From the NCBI GenBank assembly GCA_934454215.1, contig CAKSGG010000005.1, positions 8,430 through 72,429 on the forward strand: a stretch of 64,000 nt of DNA. Reading direction: 5' to 3'. The notes below the pieces were generated by a model that worked only from the letters and a program-made list of their open reading frames with translations, was not told where the DNA came from and ran no database searches. A program made the position numbers and the translations under genes. Shown here piece after piece: positions 35,407 to 44,347 of the stretch (within the stretch, counting starts at the first letter, position 1; the number at the start of each line of letters is the position of its first letter). Source of the stretch: an uncultured Clostridia bacterium (GTDB lineage Bacteria; Bacillota; Clostridia; UBA1381).

Positions 35407-36057
35407 ATGGAACAGATAACATCTTTATTTTTGGGCTTTCGTGAAAATTTAATAATCTTTGCCGTTACGCTTATTTTTGCAATCCCTCTCGGATTGCTTA
35501 TTGCGTTAGGCTCAATGTCAAAATTCAAGCCGCTGAAATGGCTTTTTAAAACAATTGTATGGATTATAAGAGGTACTCCCCTTATGCTCCAGCTTTTTGT
35601 AGTGCTGTACGCACCGGGGCTGATAGCCTCAAAATTCGGGTTAAGCTTTAATCACCTGTCAAGAATGTCGGCAACTCTGCTTGCATTTACGATAAACTAC
35701 GCCGCTTACTTTTCCGAAATATACAGAGGCGGAATAGAAAGCATCCCCATAGGTCAGTATGAGGCGGGACAGGTACTCGGACTTACACGCACGCAGGTAT
35801 TTTTCAAGGTGGTTCTTATGCAGGTTGTAAAACGAATTGTTCCTCCCATGGGAAACGAAATAATAACGCTTGTCAAGGATACGTCTCTTGCAAGAGTAAT
35901 CGGCGTTGCGGAAATAATCATGTGCGCCGAACGTTTCACAAAGCAGGGACTTATATGGCCGCTGTTTTCAACGGGTCTGTTTTTCCTCGCAATGTGCGGA
36001 ATTTTAACGCTGGCGCTTAATTACACTGAGAAAAAATTTGATTATTACAAGGGATAG
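35407..36057 (+). CDS. Amino-acid ABC transporter permease
   Basis: This 216-residue HisM/GlnP-type permease has about five membrane spans and the family motif [13 protein letters not shown] near residue 58. The EAA loop is [22 protein letters not shown] near residue 118, and [11 protein letters not shown] follows. It is a single permease, so it probably works as a homodimer with the downstream ATPase. GGAGAAAGG lies upstream of the ATG. Confidence 0.94.
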   Translation: MEQITSLFLGFRENLIIFAVTLIFAIPLGLLIALGSMSKFKPLKWLFKTIVWIIRGTPLMLQLFVVLYAPGLIASKFGLSFNHLSRMSATLLAFTINYAAYFSEIYRGGIESIPIGQYEAGQVLGLTRTQVFFKVVLMQVVKRIVPPMGNEIITLVKDTSLARVIGVAEIIMCAERFTKQGLIWPLFSTGLFFLAMCGILTLALNYTEKKFDYYKG

Positions 36058-36068
36058 GAGACTTGGCT

Positions 36069-36848
36069 ATGGCAATACTGGAAGTAAAAAATCTGCATAA
36101 AAGTTTCGGAAAGACAGAGGTTTTAAAGGGCGTTGATTTTTCAATGCAGGAGGGCGAAATCCTCGCCATACTCGGCTCGTCGGGCAGCGGAAAAACCACA
36201 CTTCTGCGCTGTATAAATTTCTTGGAAACAGCTACAAGCGGCAAGGTTTTCGTTGACGGAAAATGTATATTTGACGCCGGCTCAAAGGATAAGCTTACAC
36301 CGTCACAGATAAGGGAACGTCAGCTTAATTTCGGAATGGTGTTTCAGTCGTTCAATCTTTTTCCGCAGTATACGGCTCTTGAAAATGTAATTCTTGCTCC
36401 GAAAATGCTTGCAAAGGAGCGGTCCGATTTTACCAGCCGTAAAAAAGAGATATATGATGAAATTGAAAAAACGGCTCTTGACCTGCTCGCCAGAGTAGGA
36501 CTGAGCGAAAGAACCGACCATTACCCATGTCAGCTTTCGGGCGGTCAGCAGCAGCGTGTTTCTATTGCAAGGGCGCTCGCACTCAATCCGAGAATTTTAT
36601 TCTTTGACGAACCCACATCGGCGCTTGACCCCGAGCTTACGGGCGAAATTCTGAAGGTAATCAAGGATTTGGCGTCAAAGCACATGACAATGGTCATTGT
36701 TACGCATGAAATCGAATTTGCCAAAAACGTGGCGGATAAAATAATTTTCATGGATAACGGCGTGATTGCCGAGGAAGGCTCGCCCGAGCAGGTAATCGAC
36801 AATCCGCAGAACGAACGTACAAAAGCTTTCCTTAATAAAATGCTTTAA
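36069..36848 (+). CDS. Amino-acid ABC transporter ATP-binding protein
   Basis: This 259-residue ATPase powers the importer. Walker [10 protein letters not shown] (about 36), the Q-loop [12 protein letters not shown], signature LSGGQQQR, Walker [14 protein letters not shown] and the switch histidine VTHE are all intact. The start at 36069 follows GGAG by 8 bases; an upstream TTG at 36063 lies too close to that site. The stop is directly followed, in another frame, by a peptidase remnant. Confidence 0.95.
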   Translation: MAILEVKNLHKSFGKTEVLKGVDFSMQEGEILAILGSSGSGKTTLLRCINFLETATSGKVFVDGKCIFDAGSKDKLTPSQIRERQLNFGMVFQSFNLFPQYTALENVILAPKMLAKERSDFTSRKKEIYDEIEKTALDLLARVGLSERTDHYPCQLSGGQQQRVSIARALALNPRILFFDEPTSALDPELTGEILKVIKDLASKHMTMVIVTHEIEFAKNVADKIIFMDNGVIAEEGSPEQVIDNPQNERTKAFLNKML

Positions 36849-36850
36849 AC

Positions 36851-37357
36851 AATAGGTGCTGGAAATCAAATACAAACGGCGTAAATCTTAATGCCAACTT
36901 CCCCGTTCTGTGGGTTCCCAACGGAGATACTCCCAATTCGTCAAGCTACGGCGGTCCCGAGGGCGGCAGCGAGTCGGAGACAAAAGCAATGGTAAATCTG
37001 ATTGATAATACCGACTTTGAAATTCTCGCTTCTTTCCATAATCAAGGACAGGTTATATACTGGATGGATGGAAACTGCGACCGTGACCTTGTATCAAAGC
37101 ACAAGCCGTATGTTGACAGGATATGCAATGAAATAGGCTTTATGCGTATGCCTCCCGACAGTACAACGGGAATAGGCAGATGTCTGACGGATTACGCCCG
37201 TTATTATAAGCGTGCAATGGCTATGACTATCGAGCTTTGCCCTTATGTCGGCAATTATCCGTACCCCGATGAACAATTCGATACTATTGCTTGGCCTGCA
37301 AGAAATTTAGGGCTTATGCTCGGGAACATTGCATTGGAGCTTGCCGGAAAAAGATAA
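36851..37357 (+). pseudogene. M14 zinc carboxypeptidase remnant, N-terminally deleted
   Basis: From about 36851 an open frame without its own start encodes the C-terminal part of an M14 peptidase. It has CWKSNTNGVNLNANFP (substrate-site region), SSYGGPEGGSESETKAM, the third zinc ligand in SFHNQGQVIYW, and the catalytic glutamate in MTIELCPY. The N-terminal half with the HxxE zinc motif is missing, and the frame starts 3 bases after the ABC ATPase stop, so the gene was cut by a deletion or rearrangement. An ATG at 36989 could start at most 122 residues. It ends before a terminator. It is almost surely inactive. Confidence 0.85.
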
Positions 37358-37363
37358 TAAAAA

Positions 37364-37388
37364 AACGCACCTATCAGGTGCGTTTTTT
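37364..37388 (+). terminator. Bidirectional terminator between the M14 remnant and the EAL gene
   Basis: AACGCACCT-ATC-AGGTGCGTT (37364-37384) is flanked by A and T runs, so it can stop transcription from both sides. Confidence 0.9.
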
Positions 37389-37390
37389 AT

Positions 37391-39079
37391 TCATAGCCTT
37401 TTCAAGTATTTTTCTTCATATTCTTTCGGCGGAATGGGTTTACTGAAATAATATCCCTGCATAAGCTCACAGCCGAATCCCAAAAGCATATCCGCCTGTT
37501 CCTTTGTTTCTACGCCCTCCGCAATAATCGGCAGTCCCAACGCAGTCGCCATGCTTATAACAGACGATATAATCACTCTGCTGTGCTCTGTGTTGCGGTC
37601 TCCCGCAAGAAATTTCATATCAATTTTCAGCACGTCAATATCAATATCCTTTAATGTGTTGAGCGAAGAATATCCCGACCCGAAATCGTCCATTTCTATG
37701 ATAAATCCTTTTTTGCGCAATTCATTGACAACCGCTATCATCATTTCCGAATTTTCCATATAAGCACTTTCTGTAATTTCGAGATGTATATTTGATATAG
37801 GTATACCGTACTTATCCACAATCTCTTTAAGCTTTTGCGCAAATTCGGAGCGCTGAATATCAAGTCTTGACAGATTAACCGATACTATCGGCTGTTCCGG
37901 CATTTGCTTCATCCATTTGCTCATATATGCACAAGTCTTGTCTATTACGTATTTATCAACATCGCTTATTCTGTCGCTGCTTTCCAAAACAGGAATAAAC
38001 GAATCGGGCGGAATAAGTCCTTTTTCCGGATGTCTCCAGCGCACAAGCGCCTCCGCTCCCATTAAGCTTTTTGTCCGATAATTAATCTGAGGCTGAAACC
38101 ATACTTCAAACTCATTGTTTGCAATCGCTTTGTCAACGTCGTTCAAAACCTCCTGCTGTTCTATTTCAAGAGCCATCATTCCCTTTTCATAATAAGCAAT
38201 CGGCTTATTAAATTTCCCCTTTGCCGATTGCAGTGCAAGCAGTGCCTTATAACTCATGACAAACGAATTACAGTATGGCTCGCACAAATCATAAACTCCC
38301 ACATGAATTGATATTGGAATTTTCAATTCATACTTATCAAAGCACGTCTTAAAAGCGTCGTAATATTCCTGTACCGTCAATGAATCCTCAGCACAGAAAC
38401 GCACGAAATGGTCGGCATTCAAATGAGCTGAAATACTGTCCTTATTATCATACTTTTTCATGTAATGACCTAAATCCCTAAGCAGCCTATTCCCCATTGA
38501 ATATCCGTAAACTCCGTTAATGTCCTTGAAATTATCTATATCATAACGCTGAATACGGTATTTTCTGCCGGGATTATGTTCAAGCCATTCTTCTACCTGC
38601 TTATGAAATCCCGTCGAATCATAAAGCCCCGTCAAAGGGTCTATACCGCTCGTAATAATGTTTGACGTATCCTCGCAAAGCAGAATAACAATATCCCGGC
38701 AGCCGTCAAAGTACCGATAACACATACGTTTATATAATATATCGTCACTTGTACCAAGCTTCATCTGAAAATCAACATTATATGTTTTCTGCACATCAAG
38801 CTTGCTTTTTACACACTCCAAGCTCATGCTTTCTTTCAGAGGCTGTCGGTTTTCGCTCGGAACGAATATATCTATCAAACGCTCCATATTAACCGTATAC
38901 GAATTAATACGTGCGTTTATAAGCTTTTTCAGTTTTCCCGTCAGATATTCGCTTACCTGAATTATTCTGTCCTCCGCTGTGTCTATCAGCACAGCGCCGT
39001 CAAAATATTCCATCAGCAGTTGTTCCGCTATTTCGCCCTCGGATATATGCCTTAAAATATCATCCCTGCTTTTCGGCAT
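37391..39079 (-). CDS. Cyclic-di-GMP phosphodiesterase with degenerate GGDEF and EAL domains
   Basis: This 562-residue protein has no membrane span. An N-terminal sensor-like part (1-145) is followed by a GGDEF domain (about 148-305) whose active-site motif is changed (NADHF in place of GGDEF), so it should not make cyclic-di-GMP. The EAL domain (about 315-560) keeps EALVRWRHP, HLEITES, DDFGSGYSSL, KIDMKFL and EGVETKEQ, so it should be an active phosphodiesterase. GGAG lies 10 bases before the ATG. It is downstream of a frameshifted cyclase gene on the same strand. Confidence 0.92.
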   Translation of the reverse strand: MPKSRDDILRHISEGEIAEQLLMEYFDGAVLIDTAEDRIIQVSEYLTGKLKKLINARINSYTVNMERLIDIFVPSENRQPLKESMSLECVKSKLDVQKTYNVDFQMKLGTSDDILYKRMCYRYFDGCRDIVILLCEDTSNIITSGIDPLTGLYDSTGFHKQVEEWLEHNPGRKYRIQRYDIDNFKDINGVYGYSMGNRLLRDLGHYMKKYDNKDSISAHLNADHFVRFCAEDSLTVQEYYDAFKTCFDKYELKIPISIHVGVYDLCEPYCNSFVMSYKALLALQSAKGKFNKPIAYYEKGMMALEIEQQEVLNDVDKAIANNEFEVWFQPQINYRTKSLMGAEALVRWRHPEKGLIPPDSFIPVLESSDRISDVDKYVIDKTCAYMSKWMKQMPEQPIVSVNLSRLDIQRSEFAQKLKEIVDKYGIPISNIHLEITESAYMENSEMMIAVVNELRKKGFIIEMDDFGSGYSSLNTLKDIDIDVLKIDMKFLAGDRNTEHSRVIISSVISMATALGLPIIAEGVETKEQADMLLGFGCELMQGYYFSKPIPPKEYEEKYLKRL

Positions 39080-39112
39080 AATTCATCTACTCCTTTTTTA
39101 ATTTTCTAATTA

Positions 39113-40268
39113 TTAATATGAGCGTCTCTTTTTGCCGTTCTTTTTATCATACATTTTACTGTCCGCTGATGATATAAGTTCTTGCAGGCTGTCCGTTTCC
39201 TCCGTATACTCGGCGCAGCCTATGCTTACGCTTACTGAATACGCCAAATCCTCGTCTGCGCTTTTGCGTTCAACCGAATTATATATTTTCTTTCTTATCA
39301 ATGCAATATCTTCGTCACTTTTCAGAGTTTCCACTATCGCAAATTCATCTCCGCCGTAGCGTGCGCAAAAGCCGTTTGTCTCCGAGCATATATCCTGTAA
39401 AATATGCGCTACCATTTTCAGCGCCCTGTCGCCCTCATTATGCCCGTAAATATCATTTATGCTTTTAAATGAATCAATATCAATAAACAAAAAATACAGT
39501 CTTTCATCTTTTTTCAGTGATGAGCATTTATAGTCCAGATACCTGAGCAGGCTCATTCTGTTGCATATTCCCGTAACTGAGTCAATTGCCACAACAGACC
39601 TCAGAGAATTTATATATACCGACAGAAATGCAACCACCACACCAATTGAGGTTATCGGCGCACCTTGAAAAGCAGTTTGCAGAATACCGCAAATCATCGG
39701 TAAAATAAAGAACGACACAAGTATAAGCAGCTCATCTCTGCGCACATAATTTTTCTTTTCCGCCGCCTTTATAAGACTTCTGACAGACGCACATACGACA
39801 TATCCGTATGATAAAATCTGCTGTACGCAGTAAAGCGATCCTCTGTGGTAATTCATATTTTCATCTATATAAAACAAGCACCCGTCAAACAAAGAAGCAA
39901 TAAGCAAAACCGTCAGAATTATCAGCGGCATTGCCGCAATAATCATACCCGTCCTGTTTTTAAAAATTTTGCTTTTTGCCGCAGCCTCCGTATAAAGAAA
40001 CCAAAAATACGCCGACATTTCAAAGCTTATAAAATACATGAAATTTGCAAGCCAAACGGCATGTAAAGGAAAAGTCCAAAATCCCGCTGTACTGATTTTC
40101 CATATAATATCAAAAATATTCACCGCCGCCACCGACCATACCGAAAGCGAAAAAAATCTGTTTTTCAATTTTCCATTCGTCATAAATTCCGATGACTTAT
40201 ATGCTATTGTCGTTAAAATTAAAATGCTGAATGAATATGTTTATTTCTATGTAAAGTATCGTATCCAT
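39113..40268 (-). pseudogene. Membrane GGDEF diguanylate cyclase gene broken near its start by a 4-bp duplication
   Basis: The frame 39113-40183 encodes 356 residues with about seven membrane spans and a C-terminal GGDEF domain with an intact YGGDEFAIVE. Its true start appears to be the ATG at 40268, with AGGAG 7 bases upstream, encoding MDTILYIEINIF, a typical N-terminus for this family. A doubled ATTC (40229-40236 as GAATGAAT on the plus strand) then shifts the frame and leads to a stop after 23 codons. Removing one ATTC joins it to SILILTTIAYKSSEFMTNGK, giving a continuous first membrane span. An internal ATG at 40183 has only a weak ribosome site. A shorter product, a reversible off-state or a sequencing error are all possible. 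Confidence 0.8.
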
Positions 40269-40352
40269 TCCTTATCTCCTTTTGAAAATAAATATCATAA
40301 TGCTGCGCTCACAACCGCCGCCGATATTTTTTTTCAAAGGAGACAATTTTTA

Positions 40353-40429
<77 letters not shown>

Positions 40430-40458
40430 ATTTTCGCACCGCTCATAATCTTTGTCAA
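40430..40458 (-). promoter_or_regulatory. Promoter leading into the GTAT tract and the cyclase gene
   Basis: On the minus strand TTGACA (40453-40458), a 17-base spacer and GAAAAT (40430-40435). Transcription would start about 7 bases later, inside the first units of the repeat. Confidence 0.5.
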
Positions 40459-40647
40459 GTCCTTTTCGGGATTTTTTAATTAATTTTGTGTTACAAAAAT
40501 ACATTTTTATTCTATCAGTTATTCCGTCAAAAGTCAACAAAAATCAAATCATTTCGTCAATGTAAACAATTAAATATATGTTATTATGTGCGAAAAAAGA
40601 GCAGCAGCCTTTTTATCGGCATACTGCTCCGAAAACTTACTTGCCTG

Positions 40648-41076
40648 TCAGTGCGGAATACTTCCGCTGCCTCCCATAAGCGCTGTCATTTCCTCAATGC
40701 GCTCCGTCGGAAACGGAGGCTCGCAAAGCGGTTTCAGGGCAATGCTCATAAGCTTCATCGGATTATCGTCAGCCGCAATCCGATTCAGGCTAAGCTTGCC
40801 GCATCGGCGGCAGCGATGAATTATAGCCCATTCTCCGTTTTTCCTGACCCATACCGCAATCGGCTCCATAATACCGCCGCAGTCCGAGGCACGGTCGCCA
40901 CGCTCGTCGTCTGCGTGCAGACTTGACAGACAATTAGGACAGTGATTACGATGATTGCTGCCCGCATTATCGGGCGTTACAAGTCTGCCGCAAACCTTAC
41001 ACGTAAAGCTGTCATGGCAGGCGTGTGTTTTATAATAACCTTTTTCGTAGGTTTTTCGTTTATTTTCACGATTCAT
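40648..41076 (-). CDS. RNHCP-domain zinc-ribbon protein
   Basis: This 142-residue protein has the RNHCP domain: FTCKVCGRLV, then SNHRNHCPNCLSSLH, giving a probable four-cysteine zinc site, and a second CxxC pair (HRCRRCGKLSLNRI). The domain is widespread in Firmicutes and has no known function. The start at 41076 follows GGAGG by 7 bases. It is transcribed alone and divergent from the copper operon; no link between the two is evident. Confidence 0.85.
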   Translation of the reverse strand: MNRENKRKTYEKGYYKTHACHDSFTCKVCGRLVTPDNAGSNHRNHCPNCLSSLHADDERGDRASDCGGIMEPIAVWVRKNGEWAIIHRCRRCGKLSLNRIAADDNPMKLMSIALKPLCEPPFPTERIEEMTALMGGSGSIPH

Positions 41077-41257
41077 TTTATTTCCTCCTATATGCTTAAC
41101 CAAACGGGAGGAAAGGCATTGTGTGTATTTGCCGACCTCCCGGTCAGCCCACACTATCCGTTAATAAAATTTTCAAAAAACATTCTCCTTTTTATTTAAT
41201 TTATAATTAAATTATATACAAAAAATTTCCGCTTGTCAAGTTTTTTTGAAAATTCTC

Positions 41258-41307
41258 TTGACAAATACCCCATAAGGGTATATAATAAAAATACCCCATG
41301 AGGGTAT
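41258..41307 (+). promoter_or_regulatory. Copper-operon promoter with two CsoR-type operators
   Basis: TTGACA (41258-41263), a 17-base spacer and TATAAT (41281-41286) form a full-consensus promoter. The spacer is occupied by the palindrome ATACCCCATAAGGGTAT (41265-41281), and a near-identical one, ATACCCCATGAGGGTAT, lies at 41291-41307 over the predicted start of transcription. Both have the C-rich/G-rich arms of CsoR sites. Binding would block RNA polymerase until copper releases the repressor. Confidence 0.88.
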
Positions 41308-41326
41308 ATTGACAAGGAGATTAGCT

Positions 41327-41635
41327 ATGGAAGAAAAAAAATGCTGCTGTTCATGCGAAAAGCATACAATACGCTCCGATGAACACAAAAAACAGCTCAT
41401 GAACCGCCTTAAAAGAATCGAAGGTCAGGTTCGGGGCATACAGGCAATGATTGAACGTGACGCATACTGCAACGATATTCTTATACAATCCGCCGCCGTT
41501 AATGCGGCAATCAATGCTTTTAACAAAGAAATTCTTGCAAGCCACATACACGGCTGTGTAGTCCGTGACATTCAAAACGGAAAAGACAAGGTCGTGGACG
41601 AACTTGTAGCTACGATACAAAAATTAATGAAATAA
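41327..41635 (+). CDS. csoR: CsoR-type copper-sensing repressor
   Basis: This 102-residue all-helical repressor of the CsoR/FrmR family has the conserved RLKRIEGQVRGIQ. The copper ligands C48, H73 and C77 keep exactly the spacing of C36-H61-C65 in Mycobacterium CsoR, which favours Cu(I) sensing. An extra cysteine cluster (CCCSC, 6-10) lies at the N-terminus. The start at 41327 follows AGGAG by 7 bases. It represses its own operon through the two upstream operators. Confidence 0.93.
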   Translation: MEEKKCCCSCEKHTIRSDEHKKQLMNRLKRIEGQVRGIQAMIERDAYCNDILIQSAAVNAAINAFNKEILASHIHGCVVRDIQNGKDKVVDELVATIQKLMK

Positions 41636-41693
41636 CAATTATGGGAAATAATAATTATTGATTTAAAGCATATTTGAAAGCGAGGTGTTCCGA

Positions 41694-43928
41694 ATGGAAC
41701 AATATAATATTACGGGCATGAGCTGTGCCGCCTGCTCCGCAAGAGTTGAAAAGGCGGTTTCGGGAGTGTCGGGAGTTGAGTCCTGCTCGGTAAATCTGCT
41801 GACAAACTCCATGAACGTCGAGGGCAGTACGTCGCCCGAAAGCATAATTAAAGCGGTGAAAAATGCCGGCTACGGTGCAAATCTGAAGGGCGCAAAAACG
41901 GCAGACGATGACGCTCTTGCCGACCATGAAACGCCAAAGCTGAAAAAACGTCTGATTGCCTCCGTTATATTTTTAATAATACTTATGTATTTTTCAATGG
42001 GGCATATGATGCTTGGACTGCCGCTCCCGTCATGGTTTGACGGCAATCATGTCGCAATGGGCTTGGTTCAGTTACTGCTTACGGTAATTATAATGGTAAT
42101 AAATCAGAAATTCTTTATAAGCGGTTTTAAAGGACTGCTGAATAAATCGCCGAACATGGATACGCTTGTCGCCCTCGGTTCAACTGCGTCCTTTATATGG
42201 AGCGTATACGCTCTGTTCGCAATGACCAAAGCGCAGACTGTCGGCGATATGGATACGGTCATGATGTATATGGACGAATTTTATTTTGAATCGGCGGCTA
42301 TGATACTAACCTTGATAACAGTCGGAAAAATGCTTGAAGCAAAATCCAAGGGAAGAACAACAGACGCACTCAAAAGCCTTATGAAACTTGCTCCTCAGAA
42401 TGCAGTCTTAATTTGTGACGGAAAAGAAGTCACCGTTCCTATAGAGCAGGTTCAAAAGGGAGATATATTTGTGGTAAGACCGGGCGAAAGCATTCCCGTT
42501 GACGGAATTGTTCTGGAGGGTACAAGCGCCGTAAACGAGGCGGCTCTGACAGGCGAAAGTATTCCCGTTGATAAAGCGGAGGGCGATTCAGTATCGGCGG
42601 CGACAATTAACCAATCGGGATTTATACGCTGTGAGGCAAAGCGAGTCGGTGTTGACACCACATTATCGCAAATTATAAAAATGGTAAGTGACGCATCCGC
42701 AACAAAAGCGCCAATCGCAAAGGTTGCCGATAAGGTTTCGGGAGTTTTCGTGCCGATAGTCATATCAATATCAATAGTCACTCTGATTGTGTGGTTGCTG
42801 CTCGGACGTGAGTTCAGCTATGCGCTTGCAAGAGGCATATCCGTACTTGTTATAAGCTGTCCGTGCGCTCTGGGACTTGCAACGCCTGTAGCTATCATGG
42901 TCGGAAACGGCGTGGGAGCAAAGAACGGCATACTGTTTAAAACCGCCGCCACTCTTGAAAATGCGGGAAAGGTAAGCATTGTCGCTCTCGACAAAACGGG
43001 TACGATTACCGAAGGCGCCTCGAAAGTAACGGATATTATCCCTGCCGACGGAATTACGGAAGATGAACTTCTCAATACTGCGGCGGCTATTGAGGCAAAA
43101 AGCGAACACCCACTTGCACGTGCGGTCATGGAAAAATATACGGAGCTTGGCAAAACGCCCGATGAGGTTACCGAATTTTCCGCTCTGCCTGGGAACGGGC
43201 TTACGGCAAAGCTTAACAGCAAAACCATTGTCGGCGGAAGTATGAAATTCATCGGCGGCAAATCCGAAATTCCGCCAAAACTTCAAAAACAAGCTGAGGA
43301 ATTATCCGAACAGGGAAAAACACCTCTTCTGTTTATGACCGAAAATAAATTAACGGGCATAATTGCGGTTGCCGATACAATTAAATCCGACAGTCCCGAC
43401 GCTGTAAGAGAATTGCAGAGCATGGGAATAAAAGTAATTATGCTTACGGGAGATAACGAGCGCACTGCCAACGCTATCGGCAAGCAGGCAGGCGTTGATG
43501 AGGTTATCGCCGGCGTTCTGCCCGACGGCAAGGAAAGCGTTATCCGTGATTTAAAGCTTAAAGGCAGAACTGCCATGGTCGGAGACGGAATTAATGACGC
43601 TCCGGCGCTTACCCGTGCCGATGTAGGTATTGCAATCGGCGCAGGTGCGGACGTTGCTGTTGACGCAGCGGACGTGGTTCTTATGAAAAGCAGGTTGTCC
43701 GATGTTCCGGCGGCAATACGCCTGAGCCGTGCGGCGCTTAGAAATATACATGAAAATCTGTTCTGGGCGTTTATCTATAATGTTATAGGTATACCCCTTG
43801 CGGCAGGCTGTTTTGTGGGATTGGGGCTTACCTTAAATCCCATGTTCGGAGCGGCGGCAATGAGCTTATCCAGCTTTTGCGTTGTGTCAAACGCATTAAG
43901 GCTGAATCTTTGTAAACTGCATAAATAA
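41694..43928 (+). CDS. copA: Copper-exporting P1B-type ATPase
   Basis: This 744-residue pump expels Cu(I). One heavy-metal domain is at the N-terminus (GMSCAACS, C11/C14), followed by eight membrane spans. The metal-translocating CPC is in SCPCALGLATP. The phosphorylation site is DKTGTITEG, with SEHPLARA, MLTGDNERTA and VGDGINDAPAL also present. TGES is in the actuator domain (ALTGESIPVD). The start at 41694 follows GAGGTG by 6 bases. It is second in the csoR-copA-copZ operon. Confidence 0.96.
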   Translation: MEQYNITGMSCAACSARVEKAVSGVSGVESCSVNLLTNSMNVEGSTSPESIIKAVKNAGYGANLKGAKTADDDALADHETPKLKKRLIASVIFLIILMYFSMGHMMLGLPLPSWFDGNHVAMGLVQLLLTVIIMVINQKFFISGFKGLLNKSPNMDTLVALGSTASFIWSVYALFAMTKAQTVGDMDTVMMYMDEFYFESAAMILTLITVGKMLEAKSKGRTTDALKSLMKLAPQNAVLICDGKEVTVPIEQVQKGDIFVVRPGESIPVDGIVLEGTSAVNEAALTGESIPVDKAEGDSVSAATINQSGFIRCEAKRVGVDTTLSQIIKMVSDASATKAPIAKVADKVSGVFVPIVISISIVTLIVWLLLGREFSYALARGISVLVISCPCALGLATPVAIMVGNGVGAKNGILFKTAATLENAGKVSIVALDKTGTITEGASKVTDIIPADGITEDELLNTAAAIEAKSEHPLARAVMEKYTELGKTPDEVTEFSALPGNGLTAKLNSKTIVGGSMKFIGGKSEIPPKLQKQAEELSEQGKTPLLFMTENKLTGIIAVADTIKSDSPDAVRELQSMGIKVIMLTGDNERTANAIGKQAGVDEVIAGVLPDGKESVIRDLKLKGRTAMVGDGINDAPALTRADVGIAIGAGADVAVDAADVVLMKSRLSDVPAAIRLSRAALRNIHENLFWAFIYNVIGIPLAAGCFVGLGLTLNPMFGAAAMSLSSFCVVSNALRLNLCKLHK

Positions 43929-43949
43929 TTTTGAAGGGAGTTAATTATT

Positions 43950-44207
43950 ATGACAAAAACAACATTAAAAATTGACGGAATGATGTGCGGACACTGCGAG
44001 GCACACGTAAATGACGCAATCAGAAACGCATTTGACGTAAAAAAAGTAACGTCGTCACATTCAAAGGGAGAAACGGTTATTATCAGCGAACAGCCGCTTG
44101 ATGAAAACCGTCTGACGGAAACGATAAACGCAACGGGCTACACACTTCTCTCAAACAGCAGTGAGCCGTATGAAAAGGGCGGACTGTTCTCATTCATGAA
44201 AAAATAA
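43950..44207 (+). CDS. copZ: Copper chaperone CopZ-like protein
   Basis: This 85-residue protein has one heavy-metal-associated domain with the metal site GMMCGHCEAHV (C14 and C17 region), then a short hydrophobic end (GGLFSFMKK). It should carry Cu(I) to CopA. GAAGGGAG lies before the ATG. It is the last gene of the copper operon, 21 bases after copA, and a terminator follows. Confidence 0.92.
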   Translation: MTKTTLKIDGMMCGHCEAHVNDAIRNAFDVKKVTSSHSKGETVIISEQPLDENRLTETINATGYTLLSNSSEPYEKGGLFSFMKK

Positions 44208-44218
44208 AATTAATATTA

Positions 44219-44246
44219 GGGCAGTCCGCAAGGGCTGTCTTTTTTT
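44219..44246 (+). terminator. Terminator of the copper operon
   Basis: GGCAGTCC-GCAA-GGGCTGTC (two G-U pairs) is followed by seven T residues, right after copZ. Confidence 0.85.
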
Positions 44247-44281
44247 GACCCAAAAACATATATTTTAGAGCTTTTTTTATA

Positions 44282-44310
44282 TTGATATATTATTTTTTAT
44301 ATGTTATAAT
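44282..44310 (+). promoter_or_regulatory. Promoter for the oxidoreductase at 44.3 kb
   Basis: TTGATA (44282-44287), a 17-base spacer and TATAAT (44305-44310), 37 bases before the start codon. Confidence 0.7.
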
Positions 44311-44347
44311 CTGATTAACATATAAATCAAGAAAGGCGGAAATATAT

